Source: Sphingobacteriales bacterium (lineage in GTDB: Bacteria; Bacteroidota; Bacteroidia; Chitinophagales; UBA2359). From it: 20,089 nucleotides of DNA. Both the position numbers and the translations under genes were made by a program. Positions within the stretch are counted from its first letter, which is position 1. The number at the start of each line of letters is the position of its first letter. The notes beneath the pieces are model-generated. The model saw nothing but the letters and a program-made list of their open reading frames with translations, was not told the DNA's origin and made no database searches. The stretch covers positions 1-20,089 of the forward strand of contig JADKCK010000060.1 in the NCBI GenBank assembly GCA_016718845.1, given 5' to 3'. Positions 17,388 through 20,089 of this stretch are shown here, in pieces.

Positions 17388-17588
17388 CAAAAGGCTAAGA
17401 AAAAGGGAGTAGAGGAAAATAGAACCACATCTGGTACAAAGATACCGTTGGCGATGATAATAACTACTCCCTACATCATTCAAGACTGGACAGTTCAATA
17501 GGCCCCGAGCCTGCGTTACGATGATAGTATCCTAATGATGTTTTCTTGGTTTATGTAACACAATGGTCTAGTGCCATTACCATTTTTT
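17388..17588 (+). ncRNA. Predicted IS110 bridge RNA with readable target and donor guides
   Basis: Loop 1 is closed by GGGAGTAG (17405-17412) / CTACTCCC (17464-17471) and capped by GGTA/TACC (17433-17436, 17443-17446). Its 5' side has ACCACATC (17424-17431), identical to the left flank. Its 3' side has GTTGGCGATG (17447-17456), whose complement CATCGCCAAC matches the right flank CATCGCCA. Loop 2 is closed by ACATCATT (17473-17480) / AATGATGT (17534-17541) and capped by AGGC/GCCT (17500-17503, 17509-17512). Its 5' side has ACAGTTCA (17490-17497), identical to the element right end at 18642-18649. Its 3' side has TACGATG (17517-17523), complementary to CATCGTA at the left end (17342-17348). Bridge RNAs of IS621 have exactly this two-loop layout in the left non-coding end. 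A hairpin AATGGT/ACCATT (17562-17584) followed by a T-run may end the RNA. Structure and matches are seen; function is inferred. Confidence 0.8.
17562..17588 (+). terminator. Possible terminator of the bridge RNA
   Basis: AATGGT (17562-17567) pairs with ACCATT (17579-17584) and six T follow. The stem is weak (6 bp), but it is kept in copy 2 (18883-18908). It lies 22 bp before the transposase ATG and could also moderate read-through into that gene. Confidence 0.45.
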
Positions 17589-17610
17589 AACGCATTTAAA
17601 CATTTTTATC

Positions 17611-18624
17611 ATGTCACGATCACAAAAAACGGTTACAAAAGAAGTAGGTATTTGTTACATTGGAGCTGATATTAGCAACAAAGTGGTGGACTTTTACTAC
17701 GAAGATGAAAAAAAAGGCAATCATAAAGTAGTTAGCAACAACTACAAAAAGCTGGTAGAATATCTCAAAATGCTGGCAAGCAAGTTTAAGATACATCTTG
17801 TTATGGAAGCTACGGGAACCTACGGAGATGCCCTAAAACACGCACTACATGATAATAAGATTATGTTTTCTGTTATCAATCCGGTGCAAAGCAAAGGCTT
17901 TATGCGCTCGCAAAACATGACCACTAACAACGATAAACAAGCCGCAAAAGCACTCATGCAGTTTGGACAGATGAAGCAACCACCTTGCTTTGTGATGCCA
18001 AGTGTCGAAAAAGAGCAGCTAAAACAGCTTTTGAGTGCCTTAAATGCCCTAAAAAAGGACAAAAGGCGTCTCGAAAACCAAATACACGCTCAAAATCAAC
18101 TTCTTCATCTAAACGAAGCGATAGCAACTATTTGGCAAAATAGAAAAGAGCAAATAGATGCACAAATCAAAGAACTACAAACTCAGATTGATCAATTAGC
18201 TAATGATAACTACAAAGAGATGATTGATAATATCTCTACTATCAAATGTGTTAAACACACTACTGCTCGTGCGGTGGTAGCAGTTACTGGTGGTTTTGCT
18301 AATTTTAAAAACGCCAAAGAAGTCGCAAAATTTATTGGACTATGTCCAACCGAGAACAGATCGGGGAGTTCTGTCCGAAAAGGTTCAAAAATACCCAGAC
18401 AAGGAGTCGGACAGGTCAAGGCGCTACTTTTTAACTGTGCTAGGTCAGCCATTCGATATAATCCTCAATGCAAAGATTTGTATACTCGACTCATCGCCAA
18501 AGGCAAAAACGGAAAAGTGGCTCTTACTGCTGTCATGCACAAATTATTACGTATTATCTTTGGCGTTGCCAAATCAGGTGAAAAATATAACCCTAATTAT
18601 ATTAAACCAAAAAAAATTGATTGA
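17611..18624 (+). CDS. IS110-family DEDD transposase (RNA-guided recombinase type)
   Basis: The product has 337 residues with an intact frame. The N-terminal RuvC-like domain has Asp20 in YIGADISNK, Glu66 in LVMEATGTYG and Asp108 in NNDKQAAKAL. The position where the family normally has the fourth acidic residue (DxxDA) is Ala111 here. Residues about 132-206 are charged and helical, a coiled-coil linker. The C-terminal Tnp20 domain begins IKCVKHTTARAVVAVTGGFA, has FIGLCPTENRSG with the likely catalytic Ser251, then GSKIPRQGVGQVKALLF and GKVALTAVMHKLLRIIFG. In IS621 such proteins recombine donor and target through a serine intermediate guided by the bridge RNA. The RNA gene lies just upstream in the same element, which is the arrangement of the IS110 group rather than IS1111. 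Start codon chosen: ATG at 17611, the only one with the full N-terminus. Confidence 0.93.
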   Translation: MSRSQKTVTKEVGICYIGADISNKVVDFYYEDEKKGNHKVVSNNYKKLVEYLKMLASKFKIHLVMEATGTYGDALKHALHDNKIMFSVINPVQSKGFMRSQNMTTNNDKQAAKALMQFGQMKQPPCFVMPSVEKEQLKQLLSALNALKKDKRRLENQIHAQNQLLHLNEAIATIWQNRKEQIDAQIKELQTQIDQLANDNYKEMIDNISTIKCVKHTTARAVVAVTGGFANFKNAKEVAKFIGLCPTENRSGSSVRKGSKIPRQGVGQVKALLFNCARSAIRYNPQCKDLYTRLIAKGKNGKVALTAVMHKLLRIIFGVAKSGEKYNPNYIKPKKID

Positions 18625-18709
18625 TTTTCTTGTTTTTTAACACAGTTCATCGCCACATCACCACATCGTACGTTTGCAACTTCAAAGGAGAAAGCGTATT
18701 ATTGCGTCA

Positions 18710-18908
18710 AAGGCTAAAAAAGGGAGTAGAGGAAAATAGAAAACCACATCTGCGTCCAAAGATACCGTTGGCGATGATAATAACTACTCCCTACATCATT
18801 CAAGACTGGACAGTTCAATAAGGCCCCAAGAGCCTGCGTTACGATGATAGTATCCTAATGATGTTTTCTTGGTTTGTAACACAATGGTCTATTGCCATTA
18901 CCATTTTT
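18710..18908 (+). ncRNA. Bridge RNA region of IS110 copy 2
   Basis: All four guide segments are identical to copy 1: ACCACATC at 18743-18750, GTTGGCGATG at 18767-18776, ACAGTTCA at 18810-18817 and GCGTTACGATG at 18836-18846. The closing stems are also kept (18722-18729 with 18784-18791; 18793-18800 with 18857-18864). The changes fall in the loop-1 cap (GCGTCC replaces GGTAC, so the cap stem is lost), the loop-2 cap loop, and spacers. The promoter -7 element is TATTATTG, so expression may be reduced. Confidence 0.65.
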
Positions 18909-18930
18909 AACGCATTTAAACATTTTTATC

Positions 18931-19936
18931 ATGTCACGATCACAAAAACGGTTTACAAAGAAGTAATTATTTGTTACATTGGAGCTGATTGAGCAACAAA
19001 GGTGGTGGTTTTTACTAAAGATGAAAAAAAAGCAATCATAAAGTAGTTAGTAACAACTACAAAAAGCTGGTAGGAGAAATATCTCAAAATGCTGGCAAGC
19101 AAGTTTAAGATACATCTTGTTATGGAAGCTACGGGAACCTACGGAGATGCCCTAAACACGCACTACATGATAATAAGATTATGTTTTCTGTTATCAATCA
19201 GATTACCAAAGCAAAGGCTTTATAAGCTCACAAAACATGACCACTAACAGCGATAAACAAGAAGCCGCAAAGCACTCATGCAGTTTGGACAGATGAAGCA
19301 ACCACCTTGCTGTGATGCAAGTGTCGAAAGAGCGCTAAAACAGCTTTTGAGTGCCTTAAATGCCCTAAAAAGGACAAAGGCGTCTCGAAAACCAAATACA
19401 GGCCCAAAATCAACTTCTTCATCTAAACGAAGCGATAATACGCTATTTGTCAAAATAAGAAAGAGCAAATAGATGCACAAATCAAAGAACTACAAACTCA
19501 GATTGATCAATTAACTAATGATAACTACAAAAGATGATTGATAATATCTCTACTATCAAATGTGTTAAACACACTACTGCTCGTGCGGTGTAGTAGTTAC
19601 TGGTGGTTTTTGCTAATTTTAAAAACGACAAAGAAGTCGTAAAATTTATTGGACTATGTCCAACCGAGAACAGATCGGGAGTTCTGTCGGAAAGGTTCAA
19701 AATACCAGACAAGGTCCGGACTGGTCGAGGCACTACTTTGTTAAGCTACGAACAGGAGTCAGCCATCGATATAATCCTCAATGCAAAAGATTTGTCTCTC
19801 GACGCTCATCGCCAAAGGCAAAACGGAAAAGTGGCTCTTACTGCTGTCATCTTACAAATTATTACGTACTTATCTTTGGCGTTGCCAAATCAAGTGAAAA
19901 ATATAGCCTAATTATGATAGGCAAAAAATTGATTGG
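18931..19936 (+). pseudogene. IS110 transposase copy 2, frame broken many times
   Basis: The sequence follows copy 1 from ATG at 18931 to the counterpart of its stop near 19936. It carries roughly one indel per 40-60 bases, for example one A lost in the first A-run, four bases gained near 19073, and AAAAC shortened near 19155. No frame longer than about 120 codons survives. At about 19258-19266 it has an extra GAA codon next to the third acidic residue (DKQEAA versus DKQAA). Either it is a decayed copy or, because indels outnumber substitutions, an unpolished assembly of a good copy. Confidence 0.75.
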
Positions 19937-19973
19937 TGCTCTTGTTTTTAACACAGTTCATCGCAACATCACC

Positions 19974-20086
19974 CTTCACCACCATTATCTATGTTACCTG
20001 TGTCACAAAATAGAACGCTGATTTTATGATGGCTTATGATGGCTCACCACTTCCTCCTTCGCCACTTCACCACCATTATCTATGTT
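19974..20086. repeat. 22-bp direct repeat at the window end
   Basis: A 22-bp sequence starting CTTCACCACCATTATCTATG occurs at 19974-19995 and again at 20065-20086 (91-bp period). Between them TTATGATGGC is repeated twice (20024-20043). No gene is visible after the IS element; this is satellite-type intergenic DNA that runs to the end of the window. Confidence 0.8.
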
Positions 20087-20089
20087 CCT

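Larger units (their letters stand above)
17342..18652 (+). mobile_element. IS110-family insertion sequence, copy 1 (intact)
   Basis: The element is about 1306 bp. It runs from the shared CATCG at 17342-17346 to the same CATCG at 18648-18652, so the exact ends are ambiguous within those five bases. There are no terminal inverted repeats and no ordinary target duplication, as expected for IS110. It has about 265 bp of left non-coding sequence with a promoter and a structured RNA, then one DEDD transposase, then a short right end (28 bp). The left flank is ACCACATCG. The right flank is CATCGCCACATCACCACATC, which is satellite-like and leads directly into copy 2. Boundaries are supported by comparison with copy 2, which begins and ends at the same bases. 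Confidence 0.88.
18664..19963 (+). mobile_element. IS110-family insertion sequence, copy 2 (indel-rich)
   Basis: This is a direct repeat of copy 1, separated from it only by satellite-like sequence (18653-18663 plus the shared ends). Its left flank is again ACCACATCG (18660-18668). It ends ACAGTTCATCG (19953-19963), followed by the flank CAACATCACCCTTCACC, also satellite-like. It is about 1295 bp. It differs from copy 1 by many one- to four-base insertions and deletions and fewer substitutions, spread along its length. The head-to-tail order suggests two insertions into neighbouring target units rather than one duplication, because target sequence lies between them. Confidence 0.88.

Noticed and set aside
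17342..18652. Terminal inverted repeats or target duplication for the IS
   Set aside because: No inverted ends were found. The shared CATCG at both boundaries is explained by the recombination core and guide pairing of IS110.

Overview
The window looks like a chromosomal piece from a Bacteroidota bacterium. The evidence is a CotH-type protein with a type IX secretion C-terminal sorting domain, a beta-barrel protein ending in Phe, a DUF1800 protein, promoters of the Bacteroidota form TAnnTTTG, and many secreted or lipoprotein genes. No tRNA, rRNA or CRISPR locus was recognised. Layout: 1-2260 holds two small broken secreted-protein genes embedded in about 90-bp intergenic repeats. 2263-3685 is a subtilisin-like (S8) protease broken by many small indels. 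3790-4293 is a Kazal-type lipoprotein, followed by a bidirectional terminator. On the minus strand, 4379-7658 holds an outer-membrane barrel, a lipoprotein and an orphan DUF1800 gene, separated by satellite DNA. On the plus strand, 8150-11518 is a large multidomain secreted protein, 11889-13415 is gpmI, 13746-15272 is the CotH/T9SS protein, 15273-15890 is an 8/32-bp satellite, and 15891-17210 is chrA. The end of the window holds two head-to-tail copies of an IS110-family element (about 17342-18652 and 18664-19963). The most interesting feature is the non-coding left part of the IS110 element. Copy 1 has a perfect Bacteroidota promoter at its tip (TTTG, 20 bp, TATATTTG). Downstream are two stem-closed internal loops, each capped by a hairpin. 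Their four single-stranded segments read as the guides of an IS621-type bridge RNA. Loop 1 carries ACCACATC (identical to the left flank) and GTTGGCGATG (complementary to the right flank). Loop 2 carries ACAGTTCA (identical to the element's right end) and TACGATG (complementary to its left end). Both copies keep all four guides. The left target guide also matches the satellite unit ACCACATCG, which occurs ten times at 15.43-15.82 kb, and both elements sit in satellite-like sequence, so the element appears programmed for host satellite DNA. Many genes at the left end, and the second IS copy, are disrupted by one-base indels, often in homopolymers, while long genes in the middle are intact. This pattern fits uncorrected long-read errors at least as well as real gene decay, so the frameshifted genes are described as frame-corrected loci with caution.
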